64,000 nt of DNA from Lysobacter enzymogenes (GCF_017355525.1 NZ_CP067395.1:3498501-3562500); one strand, 5' to 3'. Shown: positions 45,252 through 54,471, counted from the first letter of the stretch. The notes: generated from the sequence alone by a model not told the origin. A program made the numbers and translations.

Positions 45252-45488
45252 TCAACCCAGGTCGGACAAGGCCGCGCCATGGTTGATGTGGAACACCTGG
45301 CCTTGCATCACCAGGGCCGGGACCGAGTTCACCCCGGCGGCGCGGGCTTCGGCGATCCGCGCCGAGGCTTCGCCCAGATGGACCACTTCGACCTCGAAAC
45401 GCTGGCGGTCGATGGCTTCGGCGACCTGCTGTTCGGCGGCCACGCACACCGGGCAACCGGCGTGAAAGAACACGGCTTTCTGACGCAT
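45252..45488 (-). CDS. Thioredoxin/glutaredoxin-like protein
   Basis: A 78-residue minimal thioredoxin-fold protein. The redox motif is CPVC (C12 and C15) in FFHAGCPVC, and the cis-proline loop is VNSVPALVM (about 54-62), so the fold is complete but lacks the N-terminal strand of full thioredoxins. The start at ATG 45488 is preceded by GAGGAGTTCCAGT, a strong ribosome site. It lies 79 bases downstream of the marR-type gene and may be under its control, perhaps coupling a redox signal to the MOSC and regulator genes. Confidence 0.85.
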   Translation of the reverse strand: MRQKAVFFHAGCPVCVAAEQQVAEAIDRQRFEVEVVHLGEASARIAEARAAGVNSVPALVMQGQVFHINHGAALSDLG

Positions 45489-45567
45489 ACTGGAACTCCT
45501 CTTGCTTGCTCTTAGACGGGTGGTGAGAGGAAGGGCGGCGCGCCGATGCCAGTCGGCCGCCGCCCGC

Positions 45568-46278
45568 CTATTCCGCGCTCGCGGAATGCCGGCGCGGCGG
45601 CGCACGGCCGCCGCGCGATGTTTTTTCACCGGCCGCGCCGGCACGGAACCGTTGCGCGACCGCGTCGACCGCCGCCACGCCCTTCTCCATGCCGCGAGGC
45701 CGTTGTTCGGCGCAGTCCACGCGCAGTTGCGCGTCGCCGAACGGCGCGCCGACCAGGGCGCAGAAGTGCGGCTGTTCGCCGCGGCCTTCGAACGGACGGA
45801 AGAACTCGCAGCCGGCGCAGGTGCGCAGGCCGGTCGCGAGGCCTTCTTGCTGCGCCTGCAGGATCAGCAACTGCAGCGAGCGCGAGAACGCGGCCAGATC
45901 CTGCGGCTCCAGCGTCGCCAGCAACCGTTCGCCGGCGCCGCCGCGGGCGCGGCTGCGGCGCAGCCAGGCCAGGCCGCGCCGGCTCGGATGCACGCGCACC
46001 GCGCGGCCGTCGTCGGGGTCGCGCGCGCGCCGCACCAGCGCGCGCGCCTCCAGCGCGGCGATGCTGTCGCTGGCGCTGGCCGCCGACACGCCCAGGCGCT
46101 GCGCCAGCTCGCCGACCCGCCAGCCGCGCTTGTCCTCGCCGAGCAGCTCCAGCAGCGCGCGTTGCGCCGGGTGCAGCGCATGCTCGTCCGGCTCGCGCCA
46201 CTGCTGCGCGCGCAGCAGCGCGGCGAGGCGCTCCAGGCCCAGGGCGGTTTGGCGCAGATGGAAGGCGGAGTCGGTCAC
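45568..46278 (-). CDS. MarR family regulator with a cysteine-rich C-terminal extension
   Basis: A 236-residue protein, long for the family (usually 140-180). The winged-helix core spans about 35-135 with WRVGELAQRLGVSAASASDSIAALE as the recognition helix region and RARDPDDGRAVRVHPSRRG as the wing. A C-terminal extension carries four cysteines, C154, C157 (CAGC), C173 and C189, in a pattern that could bind a metal or form disulfides. A perfect palindrome lies ten bases before the ATG, suggesting autoregulation. The downstream gene encodes a thioredoxin-like protein. Confidence 0.88.
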   Translation of the reverse strand: MTDSAFHLRQTALGLERLAALLRAQQWREPDEHALHPAQRALLELLGEDKRGWRVGELAQRLGVSAASASDSIAALEARALVRRARDPDDGRAVRVHPSRRGLAWLRRSRARGGAGERLLATLEPQDLAAFSRSLQLLILQAQQEGLATGLRTCAGCEFFRPFEGRGEQPHFCALVGAPFGDAQLRVDCAEQRPRGMEKGVAAVDAVAQRFRAGAAGEKTSRGGRAPPRRHSASAE

Positions 46279-46288
46279 GGGCTAATTA

Positions 46289-46301
46289 TTAGGACTCCTA
46301 A
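46289..46301. promoter_or_regulatory. Palindromic operator of the MarR-type gene
   Basis: TTAGGACTCCTAA is a perfect 6-1-6 palindrome in an AT-rich stretch (ATTATTAGG...AACTAAATT) just upstream of the MarR ATG. MarR proteins typically bind such palindromes in their own promoters (family knowledge); the assignment is inferred. Confidence 0.72.
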
Positions 46302-46330
46302 CTAAATTGGTCAAGCGGATTCCGCGGAAC

Positions 46331-46625
46331 GCTTGCGGGCGTGTGCCCGCGAAGGCCGGCATCCGAGGCTTTGCCGCGGTATGACGCTGAAGTCTCTGGA
46401 TCCCCGCCTTCGCGGGGATGACGATCCGGAATGGACGCCGCGCAACCCGCCCAACGTCATGCCCGCGAAAGCGGGCATCCAGGGCCCTATCGCGACATGA
46501 CGCTGAAACCTCTGGATCCCCGCGTTCGCGGGGATGACGGCTTGAGAGCGACGAAGCGAAACCCACTGCCGTCATGCCCGCGAAGGCGGGCATCCAGGGC
46601 TTCATCGCGACCGGCCCCTGAAGGC
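46331..46625. repeat. Cluster of three family-B REP-like repeats
   Basis: Three elements lie at about 46331-46424, 46453-46543 and 46569-46625, each with CCCGCGAAAGC/GCTTTCGCGGG-type hairpin arms and CTGGATCCC or CATCCAGG edges. They share the sequence of the repeat at 2794-2878. The first two are complete two-arm elements; the last is a left arm and partial partner. The stretch 46279-46695 holds these repeats, the operator and a terminator, and no gene. Confidence 0.85.
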
Positions 46626-46644
46626 TCGCCGCTGCAGACAAAAA

Positions 46645-46670
46645 GAAAGCCCCGCCGAAGCGGGGCTTTC
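46645..46670 (-). terminator. Terminator of the fadL-like gene
   Basis: GAAAGCCCCGC pairs with GCGGGGCTTTC around a CGAA loop. In the minus direction it is followed by TTTTTG, 26 bases past the stop codon of the porin gene. Confidence 0.9.
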
Positions 46671-46695
46671 GAGTGCCGTTAAACCGCTTGCGCGA

Positions 46696-48075
46696 TCAGA
46701 ACTTGTACTGAGCCGCGATGCCGAACAGATCGGCGTGGCCCTTGAACTTGCCGACCAGGGTCGAACCGCTGGTGGACACCACGTTCACGTCCGGGCTGTC
46801 GATCTGGATGCGGGTATAGGCCGCGTCGACGCTCAGGTGCTCGTTCGCGTTCCAGGTCAGGCCGAGCGAGTACAGGGTACGGTCGTTGTCGGGCAGACGC
46901 GGGGTGCGGTGGGTGTCGTTGGTCGGGGTTTCGTCCTTGGCGACGCCGCCGCGCAGGGTGAAACGATCGTTGAGATCGTACTCGGCGCCCAGCGCGTACA
47001 TCATGGTGTCTTCCCACTGGAACGACTCCTGCGCCACCGGCGTGCCGTTGGCGCGCACGATGTTGACCGACTGCAGCGAATGCCAATCGGTCTTCTGCGC
47101 GTCGAACATCATCCGGAACTGGTCGGTGAAGCCGTACGAGACGCTCAGCGTATCGGTGCTCGGGGTGGTCAGCTTGGCGCCGCCCGGACCGGTGTTGTAC
47201 TGGGTGATGCCGGCGGCGCCGAGCAGCGCGGCCACGTTGCCGGGCTTGGTGAAGGTGACGGTGCCGGCCAGGTCGTGGTCGATTTCCGAGCGGTGCGAGT
47301 AGCCGATCGCCAGGCGGTCGGTCGGCTTCCACTGGAAGCCGAGGATCCAGCCGATGCCGTTGTCGTCGCCCTTGACCTTGACCGTGCCGTCGTTCTTCTG
47401 CGGGCCGAACGGCGCGGCGACCGGGTTCGGGGTCAGGCAGGCCGCCGGCGAAACGCGGCAGATGGCCGAGCCGAAGTCCACGGCGTTGGTCAGGGTGGCT
47501 TCGGCGCGCTCGTAGATGAAGCCGGCGCCGACCGAGAAGCGGTCGGTCAGCTTGACCGCGGCCGACAGGGTCAGGTCGATGGTCTTCACTTCCGACTCGA
47601 GCGCGTTGTAGCGGCCGACCCAGCCGTTCTCGTATTCGGTCTTCAGGCCGAACGGCGCGCTGAGCTGGGCGCCGAGGGTGAGCTTCTCGAACGAGCCCGA
47701 CAGCGGAACGACGATCGACATCGCCGGCACCGCGGTGATGTCGCCCGGGTCGCCGCCGTTGCCGCCGGTCAGCGGACGCGACAGCGGGGTGCCGGCCGCG
47801 GCATTGCCGCCGCCGCGGAACTTCGCGGTCAGATCGATCGCGGTCACATCGCCACGGATGGTGGTCGTGTCGAGGTTCACCATCGCCGCCGGATTGTTCG
47901 AGACGACCGAAGCGTCCTTCTCAGAAACGGCGCTGCCGGCAAAGGCGCGGCCCTGATTCTTGACGCTGTTCTCGCGAATCTGGAAACCGGTCGCGCTGGC
48001 CGAGCCGAAGCTGATGACGCCGGCCACGCCCAATGCGATCGCGGTCAGGCGGATGTAGCGGTGTGAGGGTTGCAT
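46696..48075 (-). CDS. Outer membrane protein transport protein (OmpP1/FadL family)
   Basis: Outer-membrane channel for hydrophobic compounds such as long-chain fatty acids. The 459-residue protein starts at ATG 48075, has a signal peptide ending SASATGF and continues with the N-terminal hatch region TGFQIRENSVKNQGRAFAG and SNNPAAMVNLDTT, the FadL landmarks. The body is made of alternating strands, and it ends in a terminal aromatic strand (YKF). An internal CRVSPAACL pair may form a loop disulfide. The frame is open further upstream but lacks a signal there. A rho-independent terminator follows. Confidence 0.92.
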   Translation of the reverse strand: MQPSHRYIRLTAIALGVAGVISFGSASATGFQIRENSVKNQGRAFAGSAVSEKDASVVSNNPAAMVNLDTTTIRGDVTAIDLTAKFRGGGNAAAGTPLSRPLTGGNGGDPGDITAVPAMSIVVPLSGSFEKLTLGAQLSAPFGLKTEYENGWVGRYNALESEVKTIDLTLSAAVKLTDRFSVGAGFIYERAEATLTNAVDFGSAICRVSPAACLTPNPVAAPFGPQKNDGTVKVKGDDNGIGWILGFQWKPTDRLAIGYSHRSEIDHDLAGTVTFTKPGNVAALLGAAGITQYNTGPGGAKLTTPSTDTLSVSYGFTDQFRMMFDAQKTDWHSLQSVNIVRANGTPVAQESFQWEDTMMYALGAEYDLNDRFTLRGGVAKDETPTNDTHRTPRLPDNDRTLYSLGLTWNANEHLSVDAAYTRIQIDSPDVNVVSTSGSTLVGKFKGHADLFGIAAQYKF

Positions 48076-48188
48076 GCGTGTATTCTCCGTTGGAGTATTT
48101 TTTCGTCTTGTCGCGGCCGTGTGCATGAAGCCGCAAGCGCGGACTCCGATGCCGCCGGAAACCCCTCCCGACGTACGACGCCGTATGC

Positions 48189-48218
48189 ACTATAGCGCGG
48201 CCGTTAACCGAACGCTAA
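48189..48218 (-). promoter_or_regulatory. Candidate promoter of the fadL-like gene
   Basis: On the minus strand TTAGCG (48218-48213) and TATAGT (48194-48189) are 18 bases apart, about 110 bases before the porin ATG. The -10 is good and the -35 only partly matches. Confidence 0.35.
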
Positions 48219-48341
48219 CAATACGCCCAACCGGGCAAATTCGACTCGTACCGATGTCGCAAACCCTGCTGTTACAGACACTTACACAAACTACTTGCCT
48301 GAATAGGGCAAGCGCGGCCGAGCCGTCGCGGAGCTGACGCC

Positions 48342-49037
48342 GTGTTCGTCGCCATTCCCTCGCGCGAGCGCACCCGGCTGCGGTGGGCCACGCCTTTGTT
48401 GTTCGCTTTGTTGTGGATCAGCTTCATCGTCTCGGCCGTGGTCTTGCCCGATCCGGAGCAGCGCCGGCTGATGGTGGAATGGGGCGCGCTGTCGGGCGGC
48501 CTGTCGTCGCCGGAAGCGTGGTGGAACGCGATCCGCGACGGCAGCGCGCTGCGCCTGTTCAGCGCATTGTTCCTGCACGCCGACTGGGCCCATCTGCTCG
48601 GCAATCTGGTGTTCCTGCTGATCTTCGGCCTGCCGGCCGAGCGCGCGATGGGGCCGTGGCGGCTGCTGGCGCTGTTTCTGTTCGGCGGCGCGGTCGCCAA
48701 CCTCGCCGCGGTGATCGCCATCGCCACCCCGGACCGGCTCATCATCGGCGCCAGCGGCGCGGTGTCGGCGCTGATCGGCGCTTACCTCGCGTTGTTCCCG
48801 AGCGCCAAGCTCGGCGTGGTGGTGCCGCTGGGCCTGTTCCTGCAATTCGTGAAAGTGCCGGCGCCGCTGCTGATCGGCGTGTGGGCGCTGCTGCAAGTCG
48901 TGTTCACCTTCATTGGCCCGGCGTTCGGCGCGGTCGCGTGGTCGGCGCATCTGGCCGGCTTCGCGTTCGGCGGCGCGTTCGCGCTGATCGCCCGCGCGGG
49001 CATCGCGCGGCGGCTGCGGCGCAAGCGCGGGTACTAA
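48342..49037 (+). CDS. Rhomboid family intramembrane serine protease
   Basis: Inner-membrane protease that cleaves transmembrane helices of other proteins. The 231-residue protein has six hydrophobic helices. LFLHADWAHLLGNLVFLLIFG carries the conserved H-x-x-x-H...N loop, IIGASGAVSALIGAYLA the GASG motif with the nucleophile serine (about residue 131), and AWSAHLAGFAFGGAFAL the catalytic histidine. The dyad is complete. GTG 48342 is used; an upstream start is unlikely because the first helix follows at once. It is divergent from the porin gene. Confidence 0.93.
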   Translation: MFVAIPSRERTRLRWATPLLFALLWISFIVSAVVLPDPEQRRLMVEWGALSGGLSSPEAWWNAIRDGSALRLFSALFLHADWAHLLGNLVFLLIFGLPAERAMGPWRLLALFLFGGAVANLAAVIAIATPDRLIIGASGAVSALIGAYLALFPSAKLGVVVPLGLFLQFVKVPAPLLIGVWALLQVVFTFIGPAFGAVAWSAHLAGFAFGGAFALIARAGIARRLRRKRGY

Positions 49038-49159
49038 GCCGGGAAATCGGCAATGGATCGCGACGCGGACCGGCGTCCCGTCTTGACTGACCGCCGCCCG
49101 CCCCAAGCTAATAAAGCGTCCGCGCTCCGATTCTCCGTCCCCAATCCGATTCCCGCCCC

Positions 49160-49480
49160 ATGGCCACGCTCTACAAAGTCACCTTCCTCAACGCCGGCAA
49201 GATCTACGAGCTGTACGCGCGCAAGATCGGCGCCGGCACGCTGTGGGGCTTCACCGAAATCAGCGAGCTGGTGTTCGAGGTGCACGACGGGCTGGTGGTG
49301 GATCCCACCGAGGAGCGGCTGCGCGACGAGTTCGGCAACACCCGCGTGCTGCACCTGCCGATGCAGAGCATCGTGCGGATCGAGGAAGTCGAGCGCAAAG
49401 GCCAGTCGGCGATCCGCGATGCGACCTCGGGCGAACGCGTGGTCACGCCGTTTCCGTTGCCGGCCAAACCGCCGCGCTGA
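49160..49480 (+). CDS. DUF1820 family protein
   Basis: A 106-residue small protein of unknown function widely found in gammaproteobacteria. The start MATLYKVTFLNAGKIYELYARKI and the middle GFTEISELVFEVHDGLVVDPTEERLRDEFGNTRVLHLPMQSIVRIEEV follow the family pattern, with GERVVTPFPLP at the end. A TAATAA at 49110-49115 could be its -10. It is followed by a bidirectional terminator shared with the convergent S41 peptidase gene. Confidence 0.9.
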   Translation: MATLYKVTFLNAGKIYELYARKIGAGTLWGFTEISELVFEVHDGLVVDPTEERLRDEFGNTRVLHLPMQSIVRIEEVERKGQSAIRDATSGERVVTPFPLPAKPPR

Positions 49481-49499
49481 CGGCGGTTGCTCGAAAACG

Positions 49500-49527
49500 A
49501 AAACGCCCGGCCTGAGCCGGGCGTTTT
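49500..49527. terminator. Bidirectional terminator, DUF1820 / S41 peptidase
   Basis: AAAACGCCCGGC pairs with GCCGGGCGTTTT around a CTGA loop; both directions end in a T tract. It is placed between the two convergent stops. Confidence 0.93.
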
Positions 49528-49547
49528 CGTTGGCGCGGGTCGCGCGC

Positions 49548-51167
49548 TTACGGCTTGGCTTCGGGCGTCGCCGGCTTGGCGTCCGCGGGCTTGGCATCCG
49601 CAGGCTTGGCCGGCAGGTTCGGCTTGGCCGGAGCCGCGGGCTTGGCCGGCGCATCCGTGTGGGCCGGAGCCGCCGGCTTGCCGGGTGCGTCCGTGGCCGC
49701 GGGCGCCGCCGGCTTGGCCGGCGCATTCGTCTTGGCCGCAGGCGTCGCCGCTTTCGCCGCCGCATTCGCGCTGGCCACGCTCCCGGGCTTCTTCAATTCC
49801 GCCAACGCCGCCGCGATCGGCGCATCGCCGTCGAGCACCTCGCCGGCGTTGCTGCCCGGCTGGCCTTCCTCGTCGCCGTGCAGATGGCCCGGCAAGGTCG
49901 CTTCGGTGTAGCTCGGCCGCTCGTCCTTGTCGTTCTTCGGCGCGCGCAAGGCCACGTCGGGGACGATGCCCAGCGCCTGGATCGATTTGCCGCTGGGCGT
50001 GTAGTAGCGCGCGGTGGTCAGCTTGACCGAATCGCCGTTGTCCAGCGGCAGCACGGTCTGCACCGAGCCCTTGCCGAAGGTGCGGCTGCCGATCACGCGG
50101 CCGCGGCCGTTGTCGCGCAGCGCGCCGGCCAGCACTTCCGAGGCGCTGGCCGAACCGGCGTCGACCAGCACCATCAGCGGCGCGCCGTCGAGCATGTCGC
50201 CGGGCGTGGCGCTGAATTCGGCGTCGCTGATCGCGATGCGGCCGCGGGTGCTGACGATCTTGCCGCGTTCGAGCAGGTCGTCGGCGATCTGCACCGCCGA
50301 GGTCAGCAGGCCGCCCGGATTGCTGCGCAGGTCCAGCACCAGCCCGCGCAGCTTGCCGCCGGACTGGTCCTTGAGCTTGCGCAGATGGGTTTCGAAATCG
50401 GCCGCGGTATCGGCCTGGAACTGGGCCAGGCGCAGATAGCCGTAACCCGGTTCGAGGATGCGGCTCTTGACGCTGGCCACGCGGATGGTCTCGCGCGCGA
50501 CGGTCACATCGAACGGCTTGTCGCGGCCTTCGCGCACGATGGTCAGCACCACCTTGCTGCCGGCCGGGCCGCGCAGCGGGCCGGAGCTGTCGCCTTCGTC
50601 GACCTTGAACGGCTTGCCGTCGATCGCGGTGATCAGGTCGCCGGCCTTGATTCCGGCGCGCGCGGCGGGAGTGTCGTCGATCGGCGAAATCACCCGCAGC
50701 GTGCCGTCGGGCTGGCGCTGCAATTCCACGCCGATGCCTTCGTAGTTGCCGCGCGACTGTTCGTCGAAGTTCTCCGCGTCGGCCTTGTCGAAATAGACGC
50801 TGTGCGGGTCGAGGTCGAACAGCAGGCCGCGGATCGCCGAATGCATCAGCTTGGCGTCGTCGACCGGTTCGACATACGCCTGCTTGACCGCGTTGTAGAC
50901 CGCGACGTAGCGGCGGATCTCGTCGATCGGCACCTTGGCGTCGGCGCTGTCGTCCTTGCCGGCGGCCTTCTTGCCCTTGGCCGGCGCTTGCGCGGGCGGC
51001 GCGGTCTGGTCGTCGCCATCGTCCTGGTCGTCGGCCGTGGGCGCGGCGGGGGACGCGGCCGGCGGCGCGGCTTGCGCGGGCGGCGCGGGCGGCTGGGCCA
51101 GCGCCGGCGCGGCGGCCAGCGCCAGGGCGAGCGGAAGCAGACTACGCAGGGGGTGACGCAGGGACAT
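49548..51167 (-). CDS. S41 family C-terminal processing peptidase (CtpA)
   Basis: Periplasmic serine peptidase that trims C-termini and often regulates murein hydrolases. The 539 residues start with a signal peptide (ALAAAPALAQ) and an Ala/Pro-rich spacer. A PDZ domain (IGVELQRQPDGTLRVISPID, GIKAGDLITAIDG) and the catalytic domain follow. The Ser-Lys dyad is S341 in the SASASE motif and K366 in TFGKGSVQ, with the standard spacing of 25. The last 80 residues are an Ala/Pro/Lys low-complexity tail (PAKPAAPA repeats), longer than usual. It is downstream of envC and gpmI, the widespread gpmI-envC-ctp order. Confidence 0.95.
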   Translation of the reverse strand: MSLRHPLRSLLPLALALAAAPALAQPPAPPAQAAPPAASPAAPTADDQDDGDDQTAPPAQAPAKGKKAAGKDDSADAKVPIDEIRRYVAVYNAVKQAYVEPVDDAKLMHSAIRGLLFDLDPHSVYFDKADAENFDEQSRGNYEGIGVELQRQPDGTLRVISPIDDTPAARAGIKAGDLITAIDGKPFKVDEGDSSGPLRGPAGSKVVLTIVREGRDKPFDVTVARETIRVASVKSRILEPGYGYLRLAQFQADTAADFETHLRKLKDQSGGKLRGLVLDLRSNPGGLLTSAVQIADDLLERGKIVSTRGRIAISDAEFSATPGDMLDGAPLMVLVDAGSASASEVLAGALRDNGRGRVIGSRTFGKGSVQTVLPLDNGDSVKLTTARYYTPSGKSIQALGIVPDVALRAPKNDKDERPSYTEATLPGHLHGDEEGQPGSNAGEVLDGDAPIAAALAELKKPGSVASANAAAKAATPAAKTNAPAKPAAPAATDAPGKPAAPAHTDAPAKPAAPAKPNLPAKPADAKPADAKPATPEAKP

Positions 51168-51316
51168 GCATGGCGCTCCGGAACGGATGGCGGTCAGACC
51201 ACGCGGGGAGGCCTGAGGTTCGGTCGATTATCTGCGCACGTTAAGCGGGGCGCTTGCAAGCTTTCGTTAAAACCCCGGCAGCGTCCCAATCCCGCCACGA
51301 AAGCCGCACCCCCGAC

Positions 51317-51371
51317 TGTAGGAGCGGCGTCCCACGGGATTTCCTTCGGTCACGAGCCGCGACCGCGAACC
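51317..51371 (+). repeat. Family-A repeat arm interrupted by a 23-base insert
   Basis: CTGTAGGAGCGGCG is followed by a 23-base insert (TCCCACGG...CGGTCA) and then CGAGCCGCGACCGCGAA, exactly the remaining part of the arm. It is a single arm, without a mirrored partner nearby, in the gap between ctp and envC. Confidence 0.75.
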
Positions 51372-51429
51372 CCGACCGACGGCGCAAGCCCGAAGCCGCT
51401 GCGCCGTCCAAGCCGCGAACCGCCAGTCC

Positions 51430-52692
51430 TCAGCGCCGCAACCAAACGCTGGGATTCACCGGCTGCCCACCGCGCCGCAACTCGAAATACAACGCCGGCC
51501 GCCCGTGCCCGCCGGAACTGCCGACGGTGGCGATCGCATCGCCCTTCTTGACCGTGGCGCCGGCGTCCTTGAGCAGGGCGTCGTTGTTGGCGTACAGGCT
51601 CATGTAGCCGTTGCCGTGGTCGACGATCAGCAGCAGGCCGTAGCCGGTCATCCATTCCGAATAGACCACGGTGCCGTCGCCGACCGCCTTGACCGTGGCG
51701 CCGGCGGCCGCGCCGATCAGCAGGCCTTCGCTGCTGCGGCCGTCGGGCATGGTGCCGCCGAAGCCGGCCAGCAGCGCGCCCGACACCGGCCAGCCGAGGC
51801 CGCCGACCTGCGGCGCCGGCGCGCTGGCCACGGCGACCGGCGGCTTGCGCACCGGCGCGGGCTTGCCCTTGGCCGCGGCCGCGGCGGCTTCGCGGGCCTC
51901 GCGCGCTTCGCGTTCGGCGCGCGCCTTGGCCGCGGCGCGGCGTTGCGCCTCGGCGCGCGCGGCGGCGGCGCGCAGCTTGGCCAGCAGCTGTTCCAGGCCT
52001 TTGGCGTCGCGGCCGAGCTCGCGCTCGCGGGTGCTGCGGTCTTCGTATTTTTCGTTGATCTGGGCGACCAGCGTGGCGCGGTCCTTGCGGTCTTTCTCGA
52101 GCTGGCCGAGCTGCGCGCGCTGCTGCTTGCGGGTGCTGTCGAGGCTGACCCGGCGTTCGACGATCTCGCGTTCGAGCGCATCGAGTTCGCGCAGCTGCGC
52201 GGTCAACGCGTCGATGCGGCGCGCGCGGTCGCGTTGCAGATAACCGTGATAGGTCAGGATGCGGCCGCTGTCGGCGACCCGGTCCTGCGACAGCAACGCC
52301 TTCAGCGGCGCGTCGTTGCCTTGCGCGTAGGCGGCGCGCAGGAGCTGTTCGAGTTCCTGCCGGCGCGCGCCGAGGGTTTTCTTCAGCGCGTCGCGCTTGT
52401 CCTGGGTCTGCTTGAGCGCGGCGTGCTCCTGCGCCAGACGCGTTTCGGTATCGCGCAAGGTGCGGTTGGAGCGGCCGACCTGTTCGTCGGCCGCGCGCAG
52501 CTTCTGCGCGGCGTCGCCGCGCTGGCCTTCCAGCTTGCGCCGTTCGGCCGCGACCGATTTGAGTTCGGTCTTGATCTTCTCGAGCTTGCGCTCGGTCTCG
52601 CGACTGTTGCTCTGCGCCGCGGCGCGCGCCGGCGGCAAGGCCGGCGACAGCGCCGCCAGCAATACCAGACACCACGCGCACGCGGTCCGCAT
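51430..52692 (-). CDS. envC: Murein hydrolase activator EnvC
   Basis: Periplasmic activator of septal amidases during cell division. The 420-residue protein has a signal peptide, then a long coiled coil (about residues 25-250, rich in KLEKIKTELKSVAAERRKLEG-type heptads), a Pro/Ala linker and a C-terminal LytM domain. The LytM active site is degenerate (ALYFELRRGGQPVNPSVWL has no HxH), which is normal for EnvC: it does not cleave murein itself but activates AmiA/B-type amidases. ATG 52692 overlaps the gpmI stop by one base within ATGA, so the two are coupled. Confidence 0.93.
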   Translation of the reverse strand: MRTACAWCLVLLAALSPALPPARAAAQSNSRETERKLEKIKTELKSVAAERRKLEGQRGDAAQKLRAADEQVGRSNRTLRDTETRLAQEHAALKQTQDKRDALKKTLGARRQELEQLLRAAYAQGNDAPLKALLSQDRVADSGRILTYHGYLQRDRARRIDALTAQLRELDALEREIVERRVSLDSTRKQQRAQLGQLEKDRKDRATLVAQINEKYEDRSTRERELGRDAKGLEQLLAKLRAAAARAEAQRRAAAKARAEREAREAREAAAAAAKGKPAPVRKPPVAVASAPAPQVGGLGWPVSGALLAGFGGTMPDGRSSEGLLIGAAAGATVKAVGDGTVVYSEWMTGYGLLLIVDHGNGYMSLYANNDALLKDAGATVKKGDAIATVGSSGGHGRPALYFELRRGGQPVNPSVWLRR

Positions 52693-54227
52693 CAGCCCTC
52701 CAGCAGGCTGCGGCCGGTCATCTCCTGCGGCTGCGCCAGGCCGAGGAGATCCAGGATGGTCGGGGCGACGTCGCGCAGCGCGCCGCCGGAACGCAGCGTC
52801 GCCTTGCGCGGGCCGAGGTAGACCAGCGGCACCGGGCCGACCGTGTGCGCGGTGTGCGGCTGGCCGGTCGACGCGTCGCGCATCATCTCCAGGTTGCCGT
52901 GGTCGGCGGTGATCAGCAGCGCGCCGTGCACCTCCTGCACCGCCGCGGCGATCGCGCCGATGGCCTTGTCGACCGCCTGCGCGGCGAGGATCGCGGCCTG
53001 CAGGTCGCCGGTGTGGCCGACCATGTCGGGATTGGCGATGTTGCAGATCGCCACGTCGACCGCCTGCGCGCGGATGGTCTCGACCAGCTTGGCGGTCACT
53101 TCCGGGCAGCTCATTTCCGGCTGCAGGTCGTAGGTCGCGACCTTCGGGCTCGGCACCAGGATGCGGCTTTCGCCGGCATACGGTTCCTCGCGCCCGCCGC
53201 TGAAGAAGAAGGTGACGTGGGCGTACTTCTCGGTCTCGGCGATGCGCAGCTGGGTCAGGCCGTTGGCCGCCAGCAGTTCGCCGAGGGTGTTGTGCAGATC
53301 GTCGGGGCCGAACGCGACCGGCGCCGGCAGCTTCGCGTCGTACTCGGTCAGGCAGACGAAGCGCGAGAGCTTGGGCGTGCGCGCCTCATAACCGTCGAAG
53401 TTCGGATCCACGAACGCGGCGGTGAGCTGGCGCGCGCGGTCGGCGCGGAAGTTCATGAACACCACCGCGTCGCCGTCGGCCATCGGCCGGGCGTCGCCGA
53501 TCACGGTCGGGGCGACGAACTCGTCGGTTTCGCCGCGCGCGTAGGCCGCATCGAGGCCTTCGAGCGCGGTCGCGGCATGCTGCTCGCTGTCGGCTTCGAC
53601 GATCGCGTTCCAGGCGCGCAACTGGCGGTCCCAGCGCTTGTCGCGGTCCATCGCGTAGTAACGCCCGCCGATGCTGGCGATGCGCGCGTTGCCGGCTTGG
53701 TCGCAGGCCTGCTGCAAGCGCTCCAGGCTCGGCGCGGCCGACTTCGGCGGCATGTCGCGGCCGTCGAGGAAGGCGTGCACGGCGACCTTCGCTACGCCTT
53801 CGCGGCGGGCCAGTTCGATCATCGCGAAGATGTGCTGTTCGTGGCTGTGCACGCCGCCGGGCGAGAGCAGGCCCATCAGGTGCAAGGTCGCGCCGGCGCC
53901 GTTGGCCGCGGCGCAGGCGGCGCGCAGTTCCTGGTTGGCGAAGAAGCTGCCGTCCTCGATCGCCGCATCGACCCGGGTCAGGTCCTGATAGACGATGCGG
54001 CCAGCGCCGAGGTTCATGTGGCCGACCTCGGAATTGCCCATCTGCCCGTCGGGCAGGCCGACGTGGCGGCCCTCGGTGTGGATCAGGGTATGCGCCTGGC
54101 TGGCCAGCAGGGCGCGCCAGTTCGGCAGGTCGGCCTGGGCCAGGGCGTTGTCGGCCGGATCGTCGCGGTGGCCCCAGCCGTCGAGGATCAACAGCACTAC
54201 GGGCTTGGGGCGGGAAGTCGCAGACAC
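52692..54227 (-). CDS. gpmI: 2,3-bisphosphoglycerate-independent phosphoglycerate mutase
   Basis: Glycolytic enzyme interconverting 3- and 2-phosphoglycerate with a phosphoserine intermediate and two Mn ions. The 511 residues are typical. [18 protein letters not shown] supplies the first metal aspartate, [15 protein letters not shown] contains the phosphorylated S66, and FLDGRDMPP and [10 protein letters not shown] complete the active site. ATG 54227 is the family start. It is the first gene of a gpmI-envC-ctp cluster; a TACAAT on its strand at 54302-54297 may be its -10. Confidence 0.97.
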   Translation of the reverse strand: MSATSRPKPVVLLILDGWGHRDDPADNALAQADLPNWRALLASQAHTLIHTEGRHVGLPDGQMGNSEVGHMNLGAGRIVYQDLTRVDAAIEDGSFFANQELRAACAAANGAGATLHLMGLLSPGGVHSHEQHIFAMIELARREGVAKVAVHAFLDGRDMPPKSAAPSLERLQQACDQAGNARIASIGGRYYAMDRDKRWDRQLRAWNAIVEADSEQHAATALEGLDAAYARGETDEFVAPTVIGDARPMADGDAVVFMNFRADRARQLTAAFVDPNFDGYEARTPKLSRFVCLTEYDAKLPAPVAFGPDDLHNTLGELLAANGLTQLRIAETEKYAHVTFFFSGGREEPYAGESRILVPSPKVATYDLQPEMSCPEVTAKLVETIRAQAVDVAICNIANPDMVGHTGDLQAAILAAQAVDKAIGAIAAAVQEVHGALLITADHGNLEMMRDASTGQPHTAHTVGPVPLVYLGPRKATLRSGGALRDVAPTILDLLGLAQPQEMTGRSLLEG

Positions 54228-54471
54228 GTGGGCAAGTTCCTATGACGTAAGGGCGGGTATGACTAAGGACCGGCGCCGCGGCCCGCGGATTGGGCGATTG
54301 TAGCGAAGCGGGCGATGAAGCCCCGGGGAACGGCGCCGCGATCGCGATCGCGGGCCGGGACGCCCGGGCGCCGGCGCCGGCGCCGGCCGCGGAAGAAATT
54401 TTCGCCGCGGCGTAAACCGTCCGCACGGACGCCGCATCACAAGCCTTGCCACCCGAACAACGGAACCCGCC

